From NCBI GenBank assembly GCA_021814355.1, contig JAKAIJ010000008.1:1-24080 (forward strand): a stretch of DNA of 24,080 nucleotides, given 5' to 3'. Positions 1 to 7,471 of this stretch are shown one piece after another. The notes under the pieces were generated by a model. It saw only the letters and a program-made list of their open reading frames with translations, was not told where the DNA came from and ran no database searches. This stretch comes from Acidobacteriota bacterium (GTDB lineage Bacteria; Acidobacteriota; UBA4820; DSQY01). How positions within the stretch are numbered: the first letter of the stretch is position 1; the number at the start of each line of letters is the position of its first letter. The position numbers and the translations under genes were made by a program.

Positions 1-547
1 CCTCCGGGGGGCTGACCGAGGCCGTGGAGGGCGCCGGGGGCGGGTCGTAGCCGATGTACTGGACCGGCGTGCTGACGGCGCCCGTCTCGGAGATCTCGAA
101 GCACTCCAGAACCGCGGAGGGCCTCTCGGGGACGTTGAGCGTCGTGGCGGTGTAGTTGGTGGCGAGGGTCCGCACCCGCTGGCGGAAGGGGCCGTCCTCC
201 GCCGCCGATGCGCGGTAGGGCCCGGTGCCCCCGCTCCAGCTCAGGCCGAGGACGTAGTACTGCCGGGTGTCGTCCCTCGGATCGGTGAAGGGGGTCTTGG
301 TCACCATGAGCGTAATGCCGTCCGGCGTGAAGGAGGGAGCGGCGGCGGCGGCGCGCGGGAGCGGGCTGGCGGGGCCGGCGGCCACGGGGTTCGCGCGCCC
401 CCGCCCCAGCGGAGCGGCCCTCTGGGGAACGCACAAGCCCCTCATCCCGGGCGGAAGCTCCGGCGGGCCCGGGTGGTTCGGGCCGAGGTCGAACGCGGCC
501 ACGCCGGCCAAACCTAAACAGGCAGACATCAGAACCCGCGCCACCAT
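1..547 (-). CDS. Secreted protein of unknown function, partial (C-terminus outside window)
   Basis: An open minus-strand frame runs from an ATG at 547 off the left edge with no stop, giving about 182 residues of an incomplete protein. AAGGAGG at 557-563 lies 9 bases before the ATG and fixes the start. The N-terminus (MVARVLMSACLGLAGVAAF) reads as a short signal peptide, so the product is probably exported. A Pro/Ala/Arg-rich stretch follows, then a segment containing LSWSGGTGPYR and about 80 residues with alternating hydrophobic and polar positions. That pattern is like the Fn3-type beta-sandwich repeats of surface proteins, but I cannot confirm a domain family. No catalytic motif is visible. 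The next gene upstream (795-1325) is also secreted and has almost the same Shine-Dalgarno context (CCAAGGAGGGT), so the two may be made under similar conditions. Function unknown. Confidence 0.72.
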   Translation of the reverse strand, partial: MVARVLMSACLGLAGVAAFDLGPNHPGPPELPPGMRGLCVPQRAAPLGRGRANPVAAGPASPLPRAAAAAPSFTPDGITLMVTKTPFTDPRDDTRQYYVLGLSWSGGTGPYRASAAEDGPFRQRVRTLATNYTATTLNVPERPSAVLECFEISETGAVSTPVQYIGYDPPPAPSTASVSPPE

Positions 548-742
548 CCCCCGCACCCTCCTTGGAAAAAAGACCGCTGGATGCAGTGTAGGAGCTAGCC
601 ATCGTGGCGTCAACCTTCCCGCGGACGCGACCATATCTTCCCTCCCCTCGTTCTCCCCTTCTTCCTGCGGTCCTCATGTTGGGGCGGGGAGGTTCACTTC
701 TCAACACTCCGCACCCGCGCATCCCTCCCGAGCATGACCCAA

Positions 743-777
743 CCGGCGGGGCCGAGGTTGTCTCTCGGCCCCGCCGG
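743..777 (-). terminator. Perfect 14-bp hairpin downstream of the 795-1325 gene
   Basis: Bases 743-756 (CCGGCGGGGCCGAG) and 764-777 are perfect reverse complements around a 7-base loop. The hairpin starts 18 bases past the stop of the minus-strand gene at 795. Only two T residues follow on the minus strand, so it is a strong stem without a proper U-tract. It may end transcription weakly or protect the 3' end of the transcript. Confidence 0.55.
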
Positions 778-794
778 GATGATGCGGAATTGGA

Positions 795-1325
795 CTAGAG
801 CTGGCACCCCGGGCAGAGGGTCCAGACCGATGCGAAGTTGGCCGACGCGTCGGCGGTCTTTCCGATGAAGCCCGGAATCGCGCAGTCCAGGATTTCGGCG
901 TGGACCGTGAAGACGCCCCCTCCGAAGATGCCGGAGTAGCCTTGCCCGAAGTCAATCGTGATCGCTCCCCGAGCCGGGATGAAGTAGGTCTGCACGCTGG
1001 AGGCTCCGGTATTGCCGCAGAAGTCGGGCCCGGACGACAAGAACGTGGTGAGGGTCACCTGGACGACCATGTCGGCGTTGACGCGGTTCGTGAGGGTGGC
1101 GTTCAGCGGGATCTTGCACGGTCTGTCGCACGTGTTGGGGTCGGTGGGCTTGGGAAGAGGGCAGACGCACCCGCTGCATCCTCCTCCGACGGCCTCGACC
1201 GCCAGCGGGCCCCTGGGGACGGGCGGAATGGTGGTGGGCGGGCCGTTTTGCGCAAGGGCCGCGGACGAGCCGAGAATCGTCAGAGTCAGGGCGAGGAACA
1301 CGACGGAAAACCTGGATCGCGACAT
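795..1325 (-). CDS. Small secreted Cys-containing protein, unknown function
   Basis: This 176-residue protein starts at ATG 1325, where AAGGAGGGT sits 7-8 bases upstream. The frame stays open to about 1382, but the longer form would bury the signal peptide. Residues 1-26 form a classic Sec signal peptide: Arg-rich start, hydrophobic FSVVFLALTLTIL core, and ALA before QNG. The mature part opens with a Pro-rich linker and a cluster of cysteines (CSGCVC, then CDRPC), followed by a region rich in Thr, Val and Gly that looks like a small beta-sandwich, and ends with CPGCQL. The cysteines could form disulfides outside the cytoplasm. I do not recognise the family. It is followed by a strong hairpin at 743-777 and appears to be transcribed alone. 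Confidence 0.75.
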   Translation of the reverse strand: MSRSRFSVVFLALTLTILGSSAALAQNGPPTTIPPVPRGPLAVEAVGGGCSGCVCPLPKPTDPNTCDRPCKIPLNATLTNRVNADMVVQVTLTTFLSSGPDFCGNTGASSVQTYFIPARGAITIDFGQGYSGIFGGGVFTVHAEILDCAIPGFIGKTADASANFASVWTLCPGCQL

Positions 1326-1681
1326 GTGGGACCCTCCTTGGTTGGGTGAAACTCTTACACGAGGTTTGCTCCTCCACTTCAAACTCGCAACGCTCTCCTT
1401 TCTTGCGCTTTGCTCCCGCCCGCCGGTTCCCCCCCGAGACCAGAACCCTCAGCGCCGCAGCCTTGCATCCCCGCGCGGCGGCGCGCGGGGGCCTCACGGG
1501 CCCCACGGACCCCTCCCTTGTCTGCTGGCCAGCTCCCCGTTCGGCGCATTCGAGGCTCCCCATGTCCTTCAGACCGGCGGAACGGGCCGCGGCTGTTTGT
1601 GGCGTGCGGCATGTTGTGTTATATGGGGAACGCGCGGTTCCGCAATTGTACGAATGGATGAGACGGCCTAGGACAAATGTA
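1326..1681. other. Intergenic stretch with no recognised gene
   Basis: These 356 bases separate the start of the 795-1325 gene from the repeat element at 1682. Open frames here have no Shine-Dalgarno site and no protein-like composition. A short inverted repeat (GGAAC...GTTCC, around 1627-1642) is the only structure seen. The promoter of the 795-1325 gene must lie here, but no convincing -35/-10 pair stands out. Confidence 0.5.
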
Positions 1682-2187
1682 CTAAGGCCTGTTCACATAA
1701 CGGGCGAATGATGGACGAGCATCCTGCTGCCCCTCCCCCGAACGAGCGCTGGGGCCGCCAAAGCTGGAATCGCTTGCAGAGCGAAGCGGAGAAAGCGGCG
1801 TCCCGGCGCCGGCGGGCCAGACCCCCAGGCGCGAAAGGCGAGGCGGCGGGAAGAAAGGCCCGGAGGAGCGCCCTGAGAACGGTCCTAGGCGCAGGAGAAA
1901 CGAAGAGAAAAACGTGTCGCGCAAAGCCGCAAAGGCCGCAAAGGGAGAACCAAGCTCTTGCCTTCTGAAAGAGGAGCTTTTCTTGGCGTACTTGGCGCCT
2001 TGGTGCGAGACCGTTTCTTGATCTTCCAGGGGTTTTGGACGGCCCGGTGGCCCGGACGCCTTTCGGGCCGCCGCCTCCCGCCCGGAGCCAAGCGCCAAAG
2101 GCGCTGGCCGGCCGGCCCCGCCCCGCGCATGGCTCTTCTCTTGCCCGGGGGCATGGTGACGGAATTGCAAGTGTGAACAGGCCCTAG
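1682..2187. repeat. Gene-less element with 12-bp terminal inverted repeats (copy 1)
   Basis: The left end GGCCTGTTCACA (1686-1697) and right end TGTGAACAGGCC (2172-2183) are perfect inverted repeats. CTAA lies just outside the left end and CTAG just outside the right, so 15 of 16 terminal bases match. The roughly 500-bp interior has no protein-like gene. It contains GCAAAG/CTTTGC-rich stretches (about 1920-1950) and a CGCCAAG-type module (about 1980-2015). About 70 bases at the right end (2117-2187) and about 150 bases in the middle (1837-1988) recur almost unchanged, in inverted orientation, at 7472-7862. This is the layout expected of a non-autonomous (MITE-like) mobile element. The transposase family is unknown. 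Confidence 0.8.
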
Positions 2188-2281
2188 ACTCGGCGGAGAG
2201 GTTCAGAAAGCGAAAGCTCTGCGCGAATAGTGGCCGAACATAAGAGCGCGAGGGGTTGCCGGGGGAGAGGGGGCGGGCCGC

Positions 2282-2995
2282 ATGAACCGGGGAGCGATGG
2301 ACGGAGCGCGCGAGCCGGCTCCGCGCGAGGGGCGGGAACCGGTGAGGATCCTGTTGGCGGACGACCATCCCATCGTCCGGCAGGGGTTGCGCAGTTGCCT
2401 CCAGGGGCGCGGGTTCGAGATCGCGGGGGAGGCCGCCAGCGGAGAGGCGGCGGTGGAAGCCGTCGCGGCGCTGAAGCCCGACGTCGTCCTGATGGACGTG
2501 CGGATGCCCGGCATGGACGGCCTCGAGGCGCTGCGGCGCATCAAGAGGATCGCGCCCGGCGTCGTGGTCGTCATGCTGACGGCCTTCGAGAGCGAAACCT
2601 ACCTCATGGAGGCGGCCGTGGCGGGAGCCTCGGGGTTTCTCTTCAAGGGGTGCCCCGCGCGGGAGATCCGCGAGACGATCCTCGCCGTCCTTTCGGGGGA
2701 GGCTCCTCCCACAAACGACTGGTGGAAGAGGGTCCTCGCGGAGTTGCGCGCCCGCGTCCGGGCCGCCTCCGGCAGCGCCCCTCCGGCATCGGGTCTGACG
2801 CCCCAGGAGGCGGAGGTAATGCGCCACCTCGCTCTCGGAATGGACAACAAGGCTATCGCCCGCGCGATGGGCCTCTCGTACCCGACCGTCCGCAGCCACT
2901 GCTCCAGCGCCTTTCGCAAGCTCGGCGTCTCCGACCGCCTCCAAGCCGTCCTCAAGGGCATCCGCGAAGGATGGCTGCGCGCGGAGGAGGAGTGA
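2282..2995 (+). CDS. NarL/FixJ-type response regulator (REC + LuxR HTH), orphan
   Basis: This 237-residue two-domain transcription regulator has a receiver domain at about 21-140. It carries the acidic pair D27-D28, the phospho-acceptor D72 (in LMDVRMPG), the switch T100 and the conserved K122. A short linker leads to a LuxR-type helix-turn-helix at about 172-225 (LTPQEAEVMRHLALGMDNKAIA... then TVRSH...RKLGVSDR). All key receiver residues are present, so it should be phosphorylated by a histidine kinase and then bind DNA. No kinase is adjacent. The nearest, the hybrid kinase at 11886-14540, carries its own receiver. The start is ATG 2282 after a GGGGAGAGGG stretch; ATG 2297 is a possible alternative. 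The gene begins 95 bases after the repeat element at 1682-2187, so that element may have replaced or supplied upstream control sequence. Targets unknown. Confidence 0.9.
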   Translation: MNRGAMDGAREPAPREGREPVRILLADDHPIVRQGLRSCLQGRGFEIAGEAASGEAAVEAVAALKPDVVLMDVRMPGMDGLEALRRIKRIAPGVVVVMLTAFESETYLMEAAVAGASGFLFKGCPAREIRETILAVLSGEAPPTNDWWKRVLAELRARVRAASGSAPPASGLTPQEAEVMRHLALGMDNKAIARAMGLSYPTVRSHCSSAFRKLGVSDRLQAVLKGIREGWLRAEEE

Positions 2996-3003
2996 CGTTA
3001 GAT

Positions 3004-3072
3004 AGGGCGCGGCCGCGCGAGGCGCCCTGTGGGCAAACGCCGCGAAAGAGAGCCGGCCTTGGTTGTTTCGCG
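3004..3072. terminator. Two hairpins between convergent genes
   Basis: Between the stops of the response regulator (2995) and the transporter (3075) lie two stems. AGGGCGC 3004-3010 pairs with GCGCCCT 3022-3028. CGCGAAA 3041-3047 pairs with TTTCGCG 3066-3072. Neither has a long U-tract, although the second stem's terminal TTT/AAA arms could serve in either direction. They probably end both convergent transcripts. Confidence 0.45.
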
Positions 3073-3074
3073 TT

Positions 3075-4169
3075 CTAATAATGGGCGTGGCGGTGGTGCG
3101 TGTCGGGGAAATGGGGGTGGGCATGCTCCGTTGCTTCGTGGGCGTGCTCGTGGCTATGGGGTTCCTCATCAGCCTCGTGGCCGGCGTGGTCGTGTTGGTG
3201 GTGGTCGTCGTGACGATGAAGGTGCACGTGCACCATACCTTCATGGGAATGCCTGTGGGCGTGCCCTCCGCTGAGGGAGACGAGCAGGCCCCCGAGCACG
3301 AGAAGCGCCGCGACCAAGAAGGCCCCAGAAGGCTCTTCGCGTAGGAATGCCACGGAAATGCCCACGCCTACGAAGGGCGCCGCCGCGAATACCCCTCCCG
3401 TCCTTGCGGTCCCGACTAGGCCCAGCGAGACCACAAAAAGCACCAGGCTGAGGCCGTATCCCAGGAACCCGATGCACAAAGCTTCTAGAACGGGGACGCC
3501 TTGAGGGAAGGCTTGAGAGAGTTCGACTGAGAGCGCCGCGTTCACGCTGCCGCCTACAATCCCCTTGATCGCCGCTATTTGCAGCGCGTCACGGTCTGCA
3601 AGGCGCTGGGTGAGGTTGTTGTCCAGTCCCCAGCACATGCAAGCTCCGGCCACGGCCAGGGAGCCCAGACCCATCCCTTCGAACCCGCCGCTCGGCCACG
3701 CGAGCACGACACAACCTGCGAGCACGCTCGCCAGTCCTGCCGCGACCCTTCCTTCGAAGCCCTCACGGAATAGCGTCCATGCAAGACACGCGGTGAAGAC
3801 CAGTTCCAGGTTGAGCAGGAGCGACGCACTCGATGCGGGTGTCCGGGACAATCCGATTAAGAAGAGCACCGGAGCGAGGGCGCCGCCGAAGAGGACGGCC
3901 CCGGCTAGTGTAAGGGAAGCCTTGCCTGACAGCTGGAGGCTATGTCGGCGCGCTGGCCGAGCCGCACGCCGCGCGATCAGCCAAACAGTCAACCCGAGCC
4001 CGGAGCCGAGATAGAGCAGGGAGGCCAGAGCAAGAGGGCTTACGCCGTTCAACAGCACCTTGCACAATGGCGCTGTCGCACCGAACAAGCAGGCTGCAAG
4101 GAGTCCCGGGATCATCGCCGGAATTCGGCTTCTGCGGTCCGCCAAGCGGCGCTCCTCAACAATGGCCAT
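3075..4169 (-). CDS. EamA/DMT-family inner-membrane transporter with His-rich C-terminal tail
   Basis: This 364-residue membrane protein has two EamA-type halves (about 10 helices). Family-typical stretches include LLAACLFGATAPLCKVLL near the N-terminus and LNLELVFTACLAWTLFREGF closing the first half. In the second half the membrane part ends with LREEPSGAFLVAALLVLGGLLVSLSGG. The last 62 residues are an add-on: 24 are His, mixed with Asp and Glu, in H-x-H patterns. Such tails bind Zn, Ni, Co or Cu in metal chaperones and transporters, so a metal-related role or metal-sensing regulation is likely, but the substrate cannot be read from sequence. The frame extends to a TTG at 4220; I prefer ATG 4169, which has GGCGAGG upstream and a conventional N-terminus. 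The gene looks less GC-rich than its neighbours, which could reflect transfer. Confidence 0.85.
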   Translation of the reverse strand: MAIVEERRLADRRSRIPAMIPGLLAACLFGATAPLCKVLLNGVSPLALASLLYLGSGLGLTVWLIARRAARPARRHSLQLSGKASLTLAGAVLFGGALAPVLFLIGLSRTPASSASLLLNLELVFTACLAWTLFREGFEGRVAAGLASVLAGCVVLAWPSGGFEGMGLGSLAVAGACMCWGLDNNLTQRLADRDALQIAAIKGIVGGSVNAALSVELSQAFPQGVPVLEALCIGFLGYGLSLVLFVVSLGLVGTARTGGVFAAAPFVGVGISVAFLREEPSGAFLVAALLVLGGLLVSLSGGHAHRHSHEGMVHVHLHRHDDHHQHDHAGHEADEEPHSHEHAHEATEHAHPHFPDTHHRHAHY

Positions 4170-4528
4170 GCGGCCTCGCCATGCTAAGGATAACGCAGGC
4201 TGTTCCCGCCAGACGACCAAAAGGGTCTCGACCGTCTATTTTCAGGCCCAGGGCCGCACCGTGGCGCTGGGCCCCCGAACCTCCCGTTGCACCTATGCGG
4301 CGCGGGAAAGGGGGCCCAGTTCCCCAGCTGCCCACCGCCCCATCTCATTGACGCGCGTTGGGCGGCACCGAGGCTCATCGCTCAGGAGCCTCGGCGCGGG
4401 TTTTGCCCGGCCTCTCCCGGGTTTCAAGGTCGGCCTCCGCCCGATGAACCGCTTTCCTCTTTGGACAGCGCCTTATAGGCGGGCAAGAGCTAAGGTCCCG
4501 CTTCCCGCGCGGGGCCGTCCGCTCGTGG
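4170..4528. other. Intergenic region between transporter and sulfur operon
   Basis: This stretch has no gene. It must carry the end of the 4529-6640 operon transcript and the promoter of the transporter. Two stems are visible: GGCCCAG...CTGGGCC at about 4243-4271, and a perfect 8-bp stem CCGAGGCT...AGCCTCGG at about 4369-4395. Neither has a U-tract, and no convincing promoter was found. Confidence 0.4.
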
Positions 4529-5686
4529 CTACCGGCCGAGGGCTTGCTTGAGGTCCGCGAGGAGGTCTTCGAGGCTCTCCAGCCCCACCGAGAGGCGCAC
4601 GAGGCCCGGCGTGATGCCCAGGGCATTGCGGCGCCCCTCGGGGACCGAGGCGTGGGTCATGGAGGCGGGGTGACAGGCGAGGGACTCCACGCCCCCCAGG
4701 GACTCGGCGAGGGTGAAGAGCCGGAACCGGTTGAGCGCCCTCCGCGCCGCGGCCAGGGAGCCGAGGTCGAAGGCCACCATGGCGCCGAACCCCGACGCCT
4801 GCCGCGCGTGGACCCGGTAGTTGGGGTGATCCTTCCGCCCGGGGTAGTAGAGCCTCTTCACGCGGGGGTGGGCGGCCAGGAAGGCGGCCACGGCCCGCCC
4901 CGAGGCCTCGTGCTGGCGCATGCGGACGGGCAGGGTCTTGGTGCCCCGCAGGACGAGAAAGGCCTCGAAGGGCGAAAGCACCGCCCCCGTGGTCTTCTGG
5001 ACGAAGCGCAGCTTCTCGGCGAGGGCCGGGTCGTTCAGGACGAGGGCCCCGCCCACGGAGTCCGAGTGGCCGTTGAGGTACTTGGTGGTGGAGTGGATCA
5101 CCACGTCGGCGCCGAGCTCCAGGGGGCGCTGGAAGACGGGGGTCATGAAGGTGTTGTCCACCGCGAGCGGGACTCCGCGGCGGCGCGCGATGCGGGCGGC
5201 GCCGGCGATATCCGTCACCCGCATGACGGGGTTGGTGGGGGTCTCGATGTAAAGCAGCCGCGTGGCGGGGCGGAGGGCCGCCTCCAGGGCGCGCAGGTCC
5301 GTGGTGTCCGTCCAGGTGAAGGCCAGGCCGTAGTTCCGGAAGATCCCCTCGAAGGCGCGGAAGACGCCTCCGTAGACGTTGTCCGAGACCACCACGTGGT
5401 CTCCGGCCTTCAGAAGGCCCAAGAGGGCGGAGATGGCGGCCATCCCCGAGGCGAAGCAGAGGCCGTGGGCGCCCCCCTCCAGCGCGGCGAGGTTCTTTTC
5501 GAGGGCCGTGCGGGTGGGGTTGCTGACGCGGGCGTAGGCGTACCCCCGGTCCACGCCGAACTCGGGCTGGGCGTAGGTGGAGGTGGCGTAGATGGGGGTC
5601 ATGACGGCGCCCGTGCCGGGCTCGGGCTCCTGCCCCGCGTGGATGGAAAGCGTGTCAAAACCGGGCTCCCGCCGCTTCCGCCGCAT
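4529..5686 (-). CDS. Cystathionine gamma-lyase / gamma-synthase family PLP enzyme
   Basis: This 385-residue cytosolic enzyme belongs to the Cys/Met-metabolism PLP family, and its length is normal for it. Visible family features: YARVSNPT at 51-58, ASGMAAISALL at 79-89, the ring-stacking Y105 in DNVYGG, the PLP-nitrogen Asp in AVDNTF (D177), and the Schiff-base Lys K202 in HSTTKYLNGHSD. The C-terminal half carries SLGGVESLACHPASMTH. The start at ATG 5686 follows GGGAGG by 4 bases. It lies 12 bases downstream of a beta-synthase gene (5699-6640) in the same direction. The pair resembles the mccA-mccB arrangement of Firmicutes, in which cystathionine made from homocysteine and serine or O-acetylserine is split to cysteine. 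Gamma-lyase is therefore favoured, but gamma-synthase or a homocysteine/methionine lyase cannot be excluded from sequence. Confidence 0.92.
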   Translation of the reverse strand: MRRKRREPGFDTLSIHAGQEPEPGTGAVMTPIYATSTYAQPEFGVDRGYAYARVSNPTRTALEKNLAALEGGAHGLCFASGMAAISALLGLLKAGDHVVVSDNVYGGVFRAFEGIFRNYGLAFTWTDTTDLRALEAALRPATRLLYIETPTNPVMRVTDIAGAARIARRRGVPLAVDNTFMTPVFQRPLELGADVVIHSTTKYLNGHSDSVGGALVLNDPALAEKLRFVQKTTGAVLSPFEAFLVLRGTKTLPVRMRQHEASGRAVAAFLAAHPRVKRLYYPGRKDHPNYRVHARQASGFGAMVAFDLGSLAAARRALNRFRLFTLAESLGGVESLACHPASMTHASVPEGRRNALGITPGLVRLSVGLESLEDLLADLKQALGR

Positions 5687-5698
5687 CTCGCCTCCCTT

Positions 5699-6640
5699 TT
5701 ATCTTATCTCCCGGCCCTCGTACCGGCCGTCGTAGATGTACTTGCTGAAGTAGCGCTCCGAGGGGTCGGTGGCGATGGTCACCACGCGGCGGCCCTCGCC
5801 CAGCATCCTGGCGAGCCGCTTGGCGCCCGCCACGTTGGCGCCGGAGGAGGCCGCGCCCAGAAGGCCCATCCGGCCGAGCCGGTCCACCCAGGCGTAGCTC
5901 TCGCGGTGGGGGATGGTGAAGACGCCGTCCAGGAGGGAGCGGTCCAGCGTGCCGGGCCACCAGTGGTTGCCGATGCCCTCCACCATGTGCTCGGCCTCGC
6001 CGTCCCCGCCGCCGAAGATCGAGTCGGGGGGCTCCACCGCGTAGCAGCGCGCGGAGGGGTTCTTCTCCTTCAGGAACCGGGCGACCCCCGAAAAGGTGCC
6101 CCCCGTCCCCGCGCCCAGGGCGATCCCGTCCACCCGCCCCCCCATCTGCTCCCAGATCTCGGGGCCCGTCGTCTCGTAGTGGACCTGCGGGTTTGCGGGG
6201 TTGTCGAACTGCTGCATCATCACGGCGCCGGGGGTGGAGGCCGCCAGCTCGCGGGCCCGCTCCACCGCGCCGGTCATGCCCTTGGCCGCGGGGACGACGA
6301 CGAGCTCGCCGCCGAGCCCGCGGATGAGGTGCATCTTCTCCACCGCGTAGCCCTCGACCATGACGATGATCACGCGGTAGCCCCGGCAGGCGCCGATGAG
6401 GGCGAGGCCGACCCCCGTGTTGCCGGCGGTGGCCTCGATGAGGGTGCCGCCGGGCCCGAGGCGGCCGTCGCGCTCGGCGGCCTGCACCATGCCGAGGGCG
6501 GTGCGGTCCTTCACGCTCATGCCGGGGTTGAGGTATTCGAGCTTCAGGTAGATGTCCGCTTCGCCGGGCTCGCGGACGGCGGAGAGGTGGACCATCGGGG
6601 TTCGGCCGATCAGGTCCAGAACGCTTTCGACGACGCGCAT
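5699..6640 (-). CDS. PLP-dependent cystathionine beta-synthase / cysteine synthase
   Basis: This 313-residue fold-type II PLP enzyme makes cystathionine or cysteine by replacing the beta substituent of serine or O-acetylserine. It has IGRTPMVHL at 11-19, the PLP-binding K44 in NPGMSVKDR, the substrate loop TAGNTG with N74, and the phosphate-binding GAGTGGTFSG. There is no C-terminal CBS-pair regulatory domain, so it is a catalytic core only. The frame could open 36 residues earlier, but ATG 6640 starts the family-conserved sequence and has AAGGA 7 bases upstream. It is the first gene of an operon with the gamma-lyase-type gene at 4529-5686, which supports reverse transsulfuration (MccA-like). 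A plain O-acetylserine sulfhydrylase is the main alternative. A sigma70-like promoter lies at 6708-6736. Confidence 0.9.
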   Translation of the reverse strand: MRVVESVLDLIGRTPMVHLSAVREPGEADIYLKLEYLNPGMSVKDRTALGMVQAAERDGRLGPGGTLIEATAGNTGVGLALIGACRGYRVIIVMVEGYAVEKMHLIRGLGGELVVVPAAKGMTGAVERARELAASTPGAVMMQQFDNPANPQVHYETTGPEIWEQMGGRVDGIALGAGTGGTFSGVARFLKEKNPSARCYAVEPPDSIFGGGDGEAEHMVEGIGNHWWPGTLDRSLLDGVFTIPHRESYAWVDRLGRMGLLGAASSGANVAGAKRLARMLGEGRRVVTIATDPSERYFSKYIYDGRYEGREIR

Positions 6641-6707
6641 GGAGGGTCCTTCCGGAGGACGGCGCCTCGGGCGGCCGGCTTCCCAGCGCGCCGCCGGAGC
6701 GGCCCAC

Positions 6708-6736
6708 TTTGTATCCCCGCGGGCCCCAAAAGTCAA
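6708..6736 (-). promoter_or_regulatory. Sigma70-like promoter of the beta-synthase/gamma-lyase operon
   Basis: On the minus strand TTGACT (6731-6736) and TACAAA (6708-6713) are separated by exactly 17 bases. The -10 lies 67 bases before the ATG at 6640, leaving a leader of about 60 bases. Five of six -35 bases and four of six -10 bases match consensus. Confidence 0.6.
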
Positions 6737-6762
6737 GGCGGTCTGCATCGAGGCCGCGGTTT

Positions 6763-6771
6763 TGCTAGACT
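6763..6771 (+). promoter_or_regulatory. Extended -10 promoter for the B3/B4-domain gene
   Basis: TGCTAGACT matches the extended -10 form TG-n-TAnnnT, in an AT-rich patch. Initiation about 7 bases later would give a leader of roughly 20 bases holding AAGGAG (6785-6790) before ATG 6797. No clear -35 is seen. It is back-to-back with the minus-strand promoter at 6708-6736. Confidence 0.45.
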
Positions 6772-6796
6772 AAAAAATCTAATGAAGGAGCCAGGT

Positions 6797-7462
6797 ATGA
6801 AGAGTCCCGTGCGGGTCCAGGTCCTGGCCGAAGGCGTGGCCGTCGGATGGGTCCTGGCAGAGGGGTGCCGGGCCGGGGGTTCGCCGCCGGGGCTCGCCGA
6901 GGCGCTGGACGCGGCGGTGGCGGCCGCCTCGGGGGAGACGCCGGAGCGCGAGGCCCGCAAGGCCGCGGTGCGGAACCTGCTGCGCCACGGCGCCTACAAG
7001 CCCACGGGGAGGGGCAAACCCGCGAGCGAGTACCTTCTGAACGCCGCCCTCGAGGGCCGTTTTCCGCGCATCAACGCCCTGGTGGACGTCAACAACCTCG
7101 TCTCGCTGGAGGCGCTGCTCCCCGTTTCCATGGTGGATCTCGGCCTCGCGGCCACGCGGGAATTTTCGGTCCGGTGGGGGCGGGAGGGAGAGTCCTACGT
7201 CTTCAACCCCTCGGGCCAGGTCCTGGAACTGCGCGACCTGCTCCTCGCGGCCCGGCTCCCCGGGGACGCCCCCTGCGCCTCCCCCGTGAAGGACAGCCAG
7301 GCCACCAAAACCCACGAGGGGACCCGGGCCGTGCTGGCGCTGGTCTACGCGCCCGCCTCTCTCGCGGACGAGGCGTTCCGCGCCGCCGCGCGGCTGGCGG
7401 AGCTCCTGACGGCCCACGTCGGCGCCGCGGCGGAGTCGGGAATGGAGAGCCGCGCCGGGTGA
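6797..7462 (+). CDS. Stand-alone B3/B4 tRNA-binding-domain protein
   Basis: This 221-residue protein resembles the free-standing B3/B4 domain family (COG3382), related to the B3/B4 region of the phenylalanyl-tRNA synthetase beta chain. Recognisable parts are a basic YKPTGRGKPASEYLLNA stretch, INALVDVNNLVSLEALLPVSMVDL, a YVFNPSGQ turn, and the late KTHEGTRAVLALVYAP segment. Family length is similar (about 220-230 residues). Its job is not well established; binding or editing of mischarged tRNA or amino-acid handling has been suggested by homology. The start at ATG 6797 has AAGGAG 6 bases upstream. A much longer open frame reaching back to 4544 is only antisense to the two PLP genes. It is divergent from the sulfur operon, and its stop is 9 bases before repeat copy 2. 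Confidence 0.82.
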   Translation: MKSPVRVQVLAEGVAVGWVLAEGCRAGGSPPGLAEALDAAVAAASGETPEREARKAAVRNLLRHGAYKPTGRGKPASEYLLNAALEGRFPRINALVDVNNLVSLEALLPVSMVDLGLAATREFSVRWGREGESYVFNPSGQVLELRDLLLAARLPGDAPCASPVKDSQATKTHEGTRAVLALVYAPASLADEAFRAAARLAELLTAHVGAAAESGMESRAG

Positions 7463-7471
7463 CGCCGAATG

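Noticed and set aside
1682..3244. 520-codon minus-strand open frame
   Set aside because: It crosses the repeat element and runs antisense to the response regulator. Its composition (Pro/Arg/Ser) is that of a GC-rich shadow, and a segment recurs only because the repeat recurs.
3078..3265. CATG/GTGC-rich low-complexity DNA as a possible tandem repeat or CRISPR-like array
   Set aside because: It is the codons of the transporter's His-rich tail. Unit lengths are irregular and there are no spacers.
4544..6790. Very long plus-strand open frame running into the B3/B4 gene
   Set aside because: It is antisense to two clear PLP-enzyme genes and its peptide is Gly/Arg/His/Glu-rich with no domain. High GC removes stops from the opposite strand. 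Only the part from 6797 is a gene.
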